The notes under the pieces: model-generated | Seen by the model: the letters and a program-made list of their open reading frames with translations, nothing else | What the model was told of the DNA's origin: nothing | The model's database searches: none | From: an uncultured Oscillospiraceae bacterium | GTDB taxonomy: Bacteria > Bacillota > Clostridia > Oscillospirales > Oscillospiraceae | NCBI GenBank assembly: GCA_900756715.1 | Contig: CAAELC010000109.1 | Location: 1 to 12,226 of the forward strand | Length of the DNA stretch: 12,226 nt | Reading direction: 5' to 3' | Made by a program: the position numbers and the translations under genes | Shown here: in pieces, positions 5,804 through 12,226 of the stretch | How the letters are laid out: the number at the start of each line of letters is the position of its first letter | Position numbering within the stretch: position 1 is the first letter of the stretch

Positions 5804-7162
5804 TCAGGGCCTGCTGAGGTACTCGTCACACTTGCGCTGGGCGGAAAGAGCGGTTTGCTCCTCGTCGATGGTGGTGAGGCGGCCGTTGCGGACGGCGACC
5901 TTCCCGGCCACTACGGTATAGTCCACGGGGCCGCGGACGCCTACGGTGCCCAGAACGGACTTTGGGTCATAGCAGGCGCCTACCAGCTCCAGACGGCGGC
6001 TGTCAATCATGAACAGGTCAGCGCACTTGCCAACGGACAGCTGGCCAATGTCATCCCGGCCCAGCAGCCGGGCACTGCCTCGGGTGGCCATTTTCAGCAG
6101 GTCATAGCCGGTGGGGGCCTGACGACTGGAATGGAGACGGTGCAGCAGGAAGGCGACCCGCAGCTCCTCCAGCAGGCTGGAGCCGTCGTTAGAGGCGCTG
6201 CCGTCCACGGCAAGGCCCACAGGAACGCCCAGATTGAGCATGTCCGGGATGCGGGCCACGCCGGAGGAAAGCTTCATATTGCTGATGGGACAGTGGGCCA
6301 CGCCTGTGCCGGTTTTGGCCAGAACACGCAATTCCTCATCATTGAAGTGGATGCCGTGGGCAAACCAGACATCGCTGCCCGTCCAGCCCAGACGCTCCAT
6401 ATACTCCAGCGGGCGGACGCCCTCGCGCTGGAGCATGAAATCCTCCTCGTCCTTCGTTTCACACAGGTGCGTGTGCAGGCGGACGCCATACTGCCGGGCC
6501 AGCAGAGCGCTTTGCCGCAAAAGCTCCGCCGAGACGGAGAAGGGAGAGCAGGGAGCCAGCGCCACCCGGTGCATGGAGCCATAGGAGGGGTCGTGGTAGC
6601 GCTCGATGACGCGGGCAGAGTCCTGCATGATTTCATCAACGGTCTGGACAACGCTGTCGGGCGGAAGACCGCCGTCTTTGACGCTGAGATCCATGCTGCC
6701 GCGGGAGGCATACATGCGGATGCCCAACTCGTCGGCTGCGGCAAACTGGGCGCCCAGCAGGTCGCCTGCGTGGGCGGGAAAAACATAGTGATGGTCAAAG
6801 CAGGTGGTGCAGCCGTGCTTCATCAGCTCCCCCATGCCGGTGAGAGAAGAAAGGCGGATCACATCCTCGTCCAGATTTTTCCAGATTTCATACAGGGTTT
6901 TCAGCCAGTCAAACAGCTCCATGTTCTGAACCTTGGCCAGATTGCGGGAAAAGACCTGATAGAGATGGTGATGGGTGTTGACCAGCCCGGGATAGCAGAG
7001 CATATGGGAGCCGTCAATGGTTTCGCGGGCGGAGAAATTCAACTCCGGCCCGATGGCACGGATGAAGCCATCCTCGCAATACAGGTCGGTATGCTCCAGC
7101 AGCTGATCCTGATCGTTGCAGGTGACAAGATAGCGCACATTGCGAATGAGCAGGGTATCCAT
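5804..7162 (-). CDS. Amidohydrolase, likely 8-oxoguanine/guanine-type deaminase
   Basis: Cytosolic metal-dependent aminohydrolase of the TRZ/ATZ/SsnA group, 452 residues. Metal and active-site motifs: NTHHHLYQ (His64 and His66), LHTHLCET (His230, His232, Glu235), WFAHGIHF (His269), and AVDGSASND (Asp320). The segments YASRGSMDLS (about 151-160), LPPDSVVQT and APCSPFSVS (about 203-211) are those I associate with 8-oxoguanine deaminases rather than with ordinary guanine deaminase or SsnA. The product would be a deaminated purine such as urate or xanthine. The start has a very strong AAAGGAGG. It is the last gene behind a BMP-type ABC transporter, which supports purine salvage or detoxification. 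A terminator separates it from the permease gene, and no clear own promoter fits in the 40 bp between, so expression probably depends on read-through. Substrate identity (8-oxoguanine, guanine, isoguanine or another aminopurine) is inferred. Confidence 0.85.
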   Translation of the reverse strand: MDTLLIRNVRYLVTCNDQDQLLEHTDLYCEDGFIRAIGPELNFSARETIDGSHMLCYPGLVNTHHHLYQVFSRNLAKVQNMELFDWLKTLYEIWKNLDEDVIRLSSLTGMGELMKHGCTTCFDHHYVFPAHAGDLLGAQFAAADELGIRMYASRGSMDLSVKDGGLPPDSVVQTVDEIMQDSARVIERYHDPSYGSMHRVALAPCSPFSVSAELLRQSALLARQYGVRLHTHLCETKDEEDFMLQREGVRPLEYMERLGWTGSDVWFAHGIHFNDEELRVLAKTGTGVAHCPISNMKLSSGVARIPDMLNLGVPVGLAVDGSASNDGSSLLEELRVAFLLHRLHSSRQAPTGYDLLKMATRGSARLLGRDDIGQLSVGKCADLFMIDSRRLELVGACYDPKSVLGTVGVRGPVDYTVVAGKVAVRNGRLTTIDEEQTALSAQRKCDEYLSRP

Positions 7163-7201
7163 ACATGTTCCTCCTTTACAGATTCCGCCATGGGTTGGGA
7201 T

Positions 7202-7238
7202 AAAAATTCTCCGCCTTGGGGGCCAAGGCGGAGAATTT
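7202..7238 (-). terminator. Intra-operon terminator between permease and deaminase genes
   Basis: A nearly perfect palindromic hairpin: about 16 bp with arms around AATTCTCCGCCTTGG (7205-7219) and its complement (7223-7237), and a three-base loop. It is followed on the minus strand by TTTTTA. The U-tract marks it as a minus-strand terminator. It starts about 20 bases past the permease stop and ends about 40 bases before the deaminase start. Confidence 0.88.
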
Positions 7239-7258
7239 GGAAAACGGGGGAAGCCGCC

Positions 7259-8257
7259 TTAGCGTTCTTCTCGGAAATAGCTGAGGCCCAGCGCGGCCGG
7301 AGGCTGATTTTCCCGCTTTTTGCGCATGGAGACGATAATCAGCACCACCAGCGTGACCACATAGGGAAGCATCTTATACAGCTCCTTTACCGACAGGTTG
7401 GTGCCGGTGGGAATGTACAGGTACAGAATGTAGAAGCCGCCGAAAAGAATGGAGGCCAGCACGCTGACATTGGGGCGCCAGATGGTGAAGATGACCAGAG
7501 CGATGGCCAGCCAGCCGCGGTCGCCAAAGGCGTTGTTGGACCAGACGCCGCAGGCATAGTCCATGACATAGTACAGTCCGCCAAGACCGGCGATCATGCT
7601 GCCCACACAGGTGGCCAGATACTTGTACTTTGTAACATTGATACCGGCTGCGTCAGCGGTGCCGGTGCTTTCGCCAACGGCACGCAGGTGCAGGCCGGGA
7701 CGGGTATGCTTGAGGAAATAAGAGCTGAGCAGGGCCAGAACGATGGCCAGATACGCCAGAAAGCCATAGGACAGGAAGACCTGACCGAACCAGCCCAGAT
7801 TGGCCGCAAAGGGCAGAGATTTGCTGAAGTAGCCGCTGGTGGCGGACAGAGCAATGGAGGGAACCTCGCTGCCGGAAAGCTTAATCAGAGATCCGCCGAA
7901 GAAGTTGCCCACGCCCACACCGAAGGTGGTGAGGGCCAGACCGGTCACATTCTGGTTGGCACGGAGGGTAACAGTCAGCAGGCAGTAGATCAGGCCCATA
8001 AGCAGAGAGCCCAGCAAAGAGCACAGGGTGGGGATGAGAATGGCAAGGAAGCCGTTCATCCCGGCACCGCCGCCGCAGGACTGCTCGTAGAAGAAAGCGC
8101 CGATAACGCCGCAGATACCGCCCACATACATGACGCCGGGGATGCCCAGATTCAGGTTGCCGGATTTTTCCGTCAGAATTTCGCCGGTACTGCCGTACAG
8201 CAGGGGAATGCCCTGCATCACCGCGCGGGGGATAAAAGATGCAAAATCAAAAAACAT
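7259..8257 (-). CDS. ABC transporter permease, BMP/nucleoside type (second subunit)
   Basis: Integral inner-membrane permease, 332 residues, of the COG1079-like group (B. subtilis NupQ/YufQ type). The N-terminal signature EKSGNLNLGIPGVMYVGG (about 30-47) corresponds to the LNLGIEGMM motif of the family. The cytoplasmic coupling loop is RAVGESTGTADAAGIN (192-207), where the ATPase docks. Hydrophobic segments are spread through the whole length, about eight to ten membrane helices. The C-terminus is basic and soluble (MRKKRENQ). The start ATG follows AAAGGAGG, which overlaps the stop codon of the preceding permease three bases away, so translation is tightly coupled. It would form the heterodimeric channel with its neighbour. 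The expected cargo is a nucleoside or base; direct evidence for which one is lacking. Confidence 0.92.
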   Translation of the reverse strand: MFFDFASFIPRAVMQGIPLLYGSTGEILTEKSGNLNLGIPGVMYVGGICGVIGAFFYEQSCGGGAGMNGFLAILIPTLCSLLGSLLMGLIYCLLTVTLRANQNVTGLALTTFGVGVGNFFGGSLIKLSGSEVPSIALSATSGYFSKSLPFAANLGWFGQVFLSYGFLAYLAIVLALLSSYFLKHTRPGLHLRAVGESTGTADAAGINVTKYKYLATCVGSMIAGLGGLYYVMDYACGVWSNNAFGDRGWLAIALVIFTIWRPNVSVLASILFGGFYILYLYIPTGTNLSVKELYKMLPYVVTLVVLIIVSMRKKRENQPPAALGLSYFREER

Positions 8258-8260
8258 CGG

Positions 8261-9358
8261 TTAAGCCTCCTTTTTGCCGGATTTACGCAAGTTGACCTTG
8301 TAGGTGGTGAAGAACTCGCAACCGATGATGAAGAACAGGATGATACCGGTGAGGATGTCGGAGAAGGACTGGTTCAGACCAAAGGAACTGGAGATTTCGC
8401 CGGCACCTCGCTCCAGCACCACCAAAAGCAGGCTGGTGAAGATCATGGTGATGGGGTTGAACTTGGCCATCCAGGACACCATGACCGCCGTGAAGCCACG
8501 GCCACCGACGATGGTGGTGGTGAGCGTATGGTCAGACCCGGAGGTGAGCAGCATGCCGATCAGGCCGCACAGAGCACCCGAGAGCACCATGGTGCGGATG
8601 ATGACCCGATCCACCTTAATGCCGGCATAGCTGGCGGTGCGCTGGCTTTCACCCACCACGGCAATCTCGTAGCCATGCTTGCTGTAGTTCAGATAGATAT
8701 ACATGGCGCCGGTCATTACGGCGACCAGCAGAATGGGCAGCAGATACTTGTTGCCGGCAATGTAGGGCAGCCAGCCAGCCTCAGTGCTCTGGTTGATGAT
8801 GCCGATTTTACCGGAGCCCTTCGGCACCTCCCAGACGATGATGTAATAAGCTGCCAGCTGCGTGGCCACATAGTTCATCATCAGGGTGAACAGCGTTTCG
8901 TTGGTGTTCCACTTGGCCTTGAAAAAGGCGGGCAGGAAGCCCCACAGGGCACCAGCCAGCAGAGCGGCCACCAGCGTGATGAGAATCAGGAGAGCATCGG
9001 GAATCTTATTACCCAGACAGATCATGCAGGCGGCGCTGGCCAGACAGCCAATCAGCACCTGACCTTCTGCACCGATGTTCCAGAAGCGCATCTTGAAGGC
9101 GGGGGTCACGGCCAGAGAAATGCCCAGCAGAATGGCTACATTCTGCATAGTGACCCAGGTTTTACGGGCGGTTCCGAAGGCGCCCTTGAAGATGGTTCCA
9201 TAGACCGCGATGGGGTTTTCGCCGGTGAGGAGCATGGTGACAAGGGCGCAGACAACCAGCGCCAGCAGAATGGCACCGCCCCGGATGGCAATGGATTGCG
9301 GCAGAGGCAACGCATCACGCTTGGCGATATGGAACAGGGACTGCTTTTTCTTATTCAT
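8261..9358 (-). CDS. ABC transporter permease, BMP/nucleoside type (first subunit)
   Basis: Integral membrane permease, 365 residues, of the COG4603-like group (B. subtilis NupP/YufP type). After a short basic cytoplasmic start (MNKKKQSLFHIAKRD) comes a first membrane helix near 25-45. The hallmark FWNIGAEGQVLIG lies at about 92-104 and the ATPase-coupling loop GESQRTASYAGIK at about 236-248. The end is basic (TTYKVNLRKSGKKE). The start codon lies inside the end of the ATPase gene, in the overlapping ATGAATAA arrangement, with GGAGG eight bases upstream. This implies translational coupling and matched subunit amounts. Together with the other permease, the ATPase and the BMP lipoprotein it makes a complete importer. 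The cargo is inferred to be a purine nucleoside from family precedent and the deaminase downstream. Confidence 0.92.
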   Translation of the reverse strand: MNKKKQSLFHIAKRDALPLPQSIAIRGGAILLALVVCALVTMLLTGENPIAVYGTIFKGAFGTARKTWVTMQNVAILLGISLAVTPAFKMRFWNIGAEGQVLIGCLASAACMICLGNKIPDALLILITLVAALLAGALWGFLPAFFKAKWNTNETLFTLMMNYVATQLAAYYIIVWEVPKGSGKIGIINQSTEAGWLPYIAGNKYLLPILLVAVMTGAMYIYLNYSKHGYEIAVVGESQRTASYAGIKVDRVIIRTMVLSGALCGLIGMLLTSGSDHTLTTTIVGGRGFTAVMVSWMAKFNPITMIFTSLLLVVLERGAGEISSSFGLNQSFSDILTGIILFFIIGCEFFTTYKVNLRKSGKKEA

Positions 9359-10892
9359 CCGCGTTTCCTCCCCTCATGCGGGTCATCAGGGCGCCCACCT
9401 CGCGCTTATCGGTGGTGCGGGCGTCCAGCACGCCGGAAACCTGACCGCCGCAGAGCACCACGATCCGGTCGCACAGTTCCAGCAGCACATCCAGATCCTC
9501 GCCCACGAAGACCACGGCCACGCCCTTCATCTTCTGCTCGGTGAGCAGATTGTAAATGGTGTAAGAGGTATTGATGTCCAGACCGCGAACGGCGTAGGCC
9601 GTCATCAAAACGGCGGGGGACTGGGCAATCTCACGGCCGACCAGCACCTTCTGCACATTGCCGCCGGACATGCGCCGCACGGGGAAGTTGGTGCTGGGAG
9701 TGACGACCTCCAGCTCCTTCCAGATACGGTTGGCCAGCTCCTCAGGGTCCTTACGGTTGAGGAAAACGCCCTTGCCCTTGCGCCAGGAGCGGAGCATCAT
9801 ATTGCCCGTCATGCCCATGGTGCCCACAAGGCCCATGCCCAGACGGTCCTCGGGGACGAAGGACATGGCAATGCCGTTTTTGCGAATCGTCATGGGATCC
9901 ATTCCCACAAGGTTGACATCCTTCTCCGTGTCGGGATTATGGTAGGTGATGGTGCCCTCGGAGACGGGATAAAGACCGGCAATGGACTCCAGCAGCTCAC
10001 GCTGGCCGGAGCCGGCCACGCCGGCAATGCCCAGAATCTCGCCTCCATTGACGGTGAAGGAAACATGATCCAGCTTTTTTACGCCCAGCTCGTCGTAGGC
10101 GGTGACGCCGTTCAGCTCCAGCCGGGGCGTGACATTTTCGGGAATGGGCCGGTTGATGTTCAGCGTGACGGAGTGACCCACCATCATGTCCGTAAGGGAC
10201 TGCTGGTCGGCGTCCTTGGTGGCTACATCGCCTATGTACTCGCCCTTGCGCAGGACGGCCACCCGGTCGGACACATCCAGCACCTCGTGGAGTTTATGCG
10301 TGATGATGATAAGAGACTTGCCGTCGGCCTTCATGTTGCGCATGACGGCGAAAAGCTTGTCTGTCTCCTGCGGGGTCAGCACGGCGGTGGGCTCATCCAG
10401 AATGAGGATGTCGGCGCCGCGGTAGAGAACCTTGACGATCTCCACCGTCTGCTTCTGGGAGACGGACATGTCGTAAATCTTCTGGTCGGGGTCAATGTCG
10501 AATCCGTATTTATCACAGATTTCCTTGACCCGCTTACTGGCGTTTGCAATGTCCAGTTTGCCCTCCAGACCGAGGATGATATTCTCGGTGGCGGTGAACA
10601 GATCTACCAGCTTGAAATGCTGGTGGATCATGCCAATGCCCAGATCGAAGGCGTCCTTCGGGGAGGCAATGGTCACAGGCTTGCCGTGGACATATATTTG
10701 TCCCTCGTCGGGGAAGTAGATGCCGGAGAGCATGTTCATGAGCGTGGTTTTGCCGCTGCCGTTTTCACCCAGCAGAGACAAAATCTCCCCCTCGTGCAGT
10801 TCCAGATTCACGGATTGATTGGCCGTGACCTTTCCAAACCGCTTTGTTACATTCTCCATTTTGACTGCGCATTCAGATCCCAAGGCGGTCAC
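9351..10892 (-). CDS. ABC transporter ATPase with two nucleotide-binding domains (BMP/nucleoside type)
   Basis: Cytosolic ATPase that powers the importer, 513 residues, the usual size for double-domain NupO/YufO/RbsA-like proteins. Domain 1: Walker A GENGSGKT (42-49), signature region MSVSQKQTVEI (142-152), Walker B ILILDEPTA (162-170), H-loop His199. Domain 2: degenerate Walker A GVAGSGQRE (291-299) with no lysine, a good signature MSGGNVQK (408-415), and a replaced Walker B/D-loop TAYAVRGLDI (431-440) lacking the catalytic Glu. One active and one degenerate site is normal for this family. The start used is a GTG at 10892; no strong ribosome binding site precedes it. A TTG nine bases in, behind GGTGA, or the internal ATG at codon 12, are alternatives. 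The gene has its own promoter after the terminator that follows the binding-protein gene. Its end overlaps the first permease gene by eight bases. Confidence 0.93.
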   Translation of the reverse strand: MTALGSECAVKMENVTKRFGKVTANQSVNLELHEGEILSLLGENGSGKTTLMNMLSGIYFPDEGQIYVHGKPVTIASPKDAFDLGIGMIHQHFKLVDLFTATENIILGLEGKLDIANASKRVKEICDKYGFDIDPDQKIYDMSVSQKQTVEIVKVLYRGADILILDEPTAVLTPQETDKLFAVMRNMKADGKSLIIITHKLHEVLDVSDRVAVLRKGEYIGDVATKDADQQSLTDMMVGHSVTLNINRPIPENVTPRLELNGVTAYDELGVKKLDHVSFTVNGGEILGIAGVAGSGQRELLESIAGLYPVSEGTITYHNPDTEKDVNLVGMDPMTIRKNGIAMSFVPEDRLGMGLVGTMGMTGNMMLRSWRKGKGVFLNRKDPEELANRIWKELEVVTPSTNFPVRRMSGGNVQKVLVGREIAQSPAVLMTAYAVRGLDINTSYTIYNLLTEQKMKGVAVVFVGEDLDVLLELCDRIVVLCGGQVSGVLDARTTDKREVGALMTRMRGGNADE

Positions 10893-10949
10893 CCTTTCTT
10901 TGCGGGAGCGACTGAGAAAGCCGCTCTGTTTATTTGTTCCATGTACAAT

Positions 10950-10978
10950 ATGTTACCACAACATCCGGTTTTTGTAAA
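10950..10978 (-). promoter_or_regulatory. Internal promoter for ATPase-permease-deaminase genes
   Basis: The 213-bp gap between the binding-protein gene and the ATPase gene is AT-rich past the terminator. On the minus strand TTTACA (10973-10978) and TAACAT (10950-10955) are 17 bases apart, with TGG just before the -10 (extended -10). A short dyad, TGTT-N5-AACA (10951-10963), overlaps the -10 and could be an operator. Start near 10943, leader about 50 bases. Confidence 0.55.
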
Positions 10979-11053
10979 TCAAAAACAACAAAAATTTTTA
11001 GCCTGGAAAGAAAAAAATTATGGAAACTGAGGAAGATGAGAATCAGGCCCCTA

Positions 11054-11090
11054 TAAAAAGCATTGGGCTGTCCGGCGGACAGCCCAATGC
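11054..11090 (-). terminator. Terminator after the BMP binding-protein gene
   Basis: A perfect 14-bp hairpin (GCATTGGGCTGTCC at 11060-11073, complement at 11077-11090, three-base loop), followed on the minus strand by TTTTTA (11054-11059). It lies 15 bases past the binding-protein stop and upstream of the transporter promoter. It should keep binding-protein mRNA more abundant than transporter mRNA. Confidence 0.92.
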
Positions 11091-11105
11091 AGTTTACAGA
11101 AGGAA

Positions 11106-12226
11106 TCAGCTGCCGAAGTTGGTATCCAGCAGGGAGATACCGTCGATGAACAGATCGAAGTAAGGAGCGGAACGGCCGCTGGACTCAGCGAAGTAGCCGT
11201 CCTTGATGGCTTCGGTATCGGGGGTGTAGGCAGCGTCGGAATCCACATCGGCCAGATAGGAGGTCACATGACCAGCGCCATCGACCTTCATGGAATCCTT
11301 GACGTTGGCGCCGCTGACGGTGAAGTTGGCGCAGTCGAAGACATGAATCTCGCCCTTCTCCAGCTTGGCCTTGGCCTCGTCAATAGCGGCCTGAGTGCCA
11401 TCGGCAGCAACATTGGTGTTCAGGTCGGTCAGAACCACGGAGTTGGTGGCCAGAGTGCCGGTCCAGTCGGTATCAATGGCCTTGCCGTCCATGCAGGCCT
11501 TGATGGCATACTCATAGTAGGGCTCCCAGTCGATGCGGGAGGAAATGATGTAGGTGTTGGGGCCAACGGACTGAGTGGAGCCGTTGTAGGAGACATTGGG
11601 AACGCCGGCGGTCTCGCAGGCAGTGGGAGCGCCCATGGAGTCAGCGTGCTGGCTGATGAGGACGCAGCCGTTCTGGATCAGCTTCTGAGCGCCTTCCTTC
11701 TCGGCGGTCTCGTCATACCAGCTGCCGGTGAAGGTTACTTCCATGGTGGCAGAGGGGCAGACGGAACGAGCGCCCAGGAAGAAAGAGGTATAACCGGAAA
11801 TCACTTCGGCGTAGGTGAAGGCACCCACATAGCCCATCTTGGCCTGATCGGCGGTGATTTTGCCATCGGTGATCATCTGGTTCAGCTTCATACCGGCAGC
11901 AACACCGGCCAGATAACGGCCCTCATAGATGGAAGCGAAGGCGTTGTGATAGTTGTCCAGCTTCTCGGTATGAGCGCGGGTGCCGGTGGAGTGGCAGAAC
12001 TGAACATTCTTGAACTCCTGAGCGGCCTGAATCATGTAGTCCTCGTGACCGAAGCTGTCAGCGAAGATGATGTTGCAGCCGGCATCGGCCAGCTCGGCAG
12101 CAGCCTCATAGGCCTTCTCGGTTTCGGGAACATTCTTCTTGATGGTGTACTTTACGCCCAGCTTCTCGCAGGCTGCCTTGGCAGCATTGATGAAGTTGAG
12201 GTCGTAGGTGGAGTTTTCATCGTGCA
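11106..12226 (-). CDS. BMP-family substrate-binding lipoprotein, N-terminus outside window
   Basis: Substrate-binding protein of the basic membrane protein (BMP/PnrA-like, Med) family for an ABC importer. 372 residues are visible. The reading frame runs past the right edge of the window, so the first ATG inside it (12035) is internal. The first visible residues, HDENSTYDLNFINAAKAACE, match the start of the mature BMP fold. The signal peptide and lipobox cysteine must lie further right. Other family segments: GCNIIFADSFGHEDYM, ASIYEGRYLAGVAAGMKLNQ, MGYVGAFTYAEVISGYTSFFLGA, TFTGSWYDETAEKEGAQKLI and VLISQHADSMGAP. BMP proteins studied in other bacteria bind purine nucleosides, which fits the downstream deaminase. 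It would be anchored outside the membrane. The gene is followed by a strong terminator, then the ATPase gene. Confidence 0.93.
   Translation of the reverse strand, partial: HDENSTYDLNFINAAKAACEKLGVKYTIKKNVPETEKAYEAAAELADAGCNIIFADSFGHEDYMIQAAQEFKNVQFCHSTGTRAHTEKLDNYHNAFASIYEGRYLAGVAAGMKLNQMITDGKITADQAKMGYVGAFTYAEVISGYTSFFLGARSVCPSATMEVTFTGSWYDETAEKEGAQKLIQNGCVLISQHADSMGAPTACETAGVPNVSYNGSTQSVGPNTYIISSRIDWEPYYEYAIKACMDGKAIDTDWTGTLATNSVVLTDLNTNVAADGTQAAIDEAKAKLEKGEIHVFDCANFTVSGANVKDSMKVDGAGHVTSYLADVDSDAAYTPDTEAIKDGYFAESSGRSAPYFDLFIDGISLLDTNFGS

Noticed and set aside
5768..9544. Plus-strand open frame of 1258 codons antisense to the deaminase and both permeases
   Set aside because: It lies opposite well-supported genes and crosses two terminators and several gene boundaries. 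Its Gly/Ala/His/Gln-rich product has no domain I recognise. It is what strong third-position G/C bias on the minus strand produces.
9210..11030. Plus-strand open frame of 606 codons antisense to the ATPase gene
   Set aside because: Antisense to conserved Walker and signature motifs. Its composition is typical of a shadow frame.

Overview
The window looks like chromosomal DNA from a GC-rich, low-oxygen Firmicute of the Clostridia, most like gut Oscillospiraceae such as Flavonifractor or Intestinimonas relatives. This is inferred from the T-box riboswitch, strong AGGAGG-type ribosome binding sites, the strong G/C preference at third codon positions, a DUF362 ferredoxin, and a BMP-type nucleoside transporter. 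No mobile element, CRISPR array, tRNA or rRNA is visible. All genes but one are on the minus strand.

Left part (1-2680, read right to left): a promoter drives a tryptophan-specific T-box leader (specifier UGG) with a strong terminator. It is followed by a short, well-initiated 34-codon ORF whose stop lies two bases before the start of a TrpB2-type tryptophan synthase beta chain. A ClpP-like TepA protease lies downstream, behind a leader that can fold into an 11-bp helix next to its ribosome binding site.

Middle part (2718-5800): a radical SAM protein with its own consensus-like promoter and an RluA-family pseudouridine synthase are on the minus strand. Divergent from them is a plus-strand DUF362 protein with two 4Fe-4S clusters. 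A hairpin that can terminate transcription in both directions closes this block.

Right part (5804-12226, read right to left): a purine-salvage style cluster. It holds a BMP-family substrate-binding lipoprotein (N-terminus outside the window), a terminator and a fresh promoter, a double-domain ABC ATPase, two membrane permeases, a second terminator, and an amidohydrolase that most resembles 8-oxoguanine/guanine-type deaminases. The likely scheme is that the BMP protein captures a purine nucleoside or base, the ABC transporter imports it, and the cytosolic deaminase converts the base. The two internal terminators suggest graded expression: binding protein above transporter, transporter above deaminase.

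Most of the content is recognisable housekeeping or salvage biology. The least ordinary points are the regulatory architecture in front of trpB (T-box plus coupled mini-ORF), the unexpected T-box discriminator-pairing base, and the terminator-punctuated purine operon.
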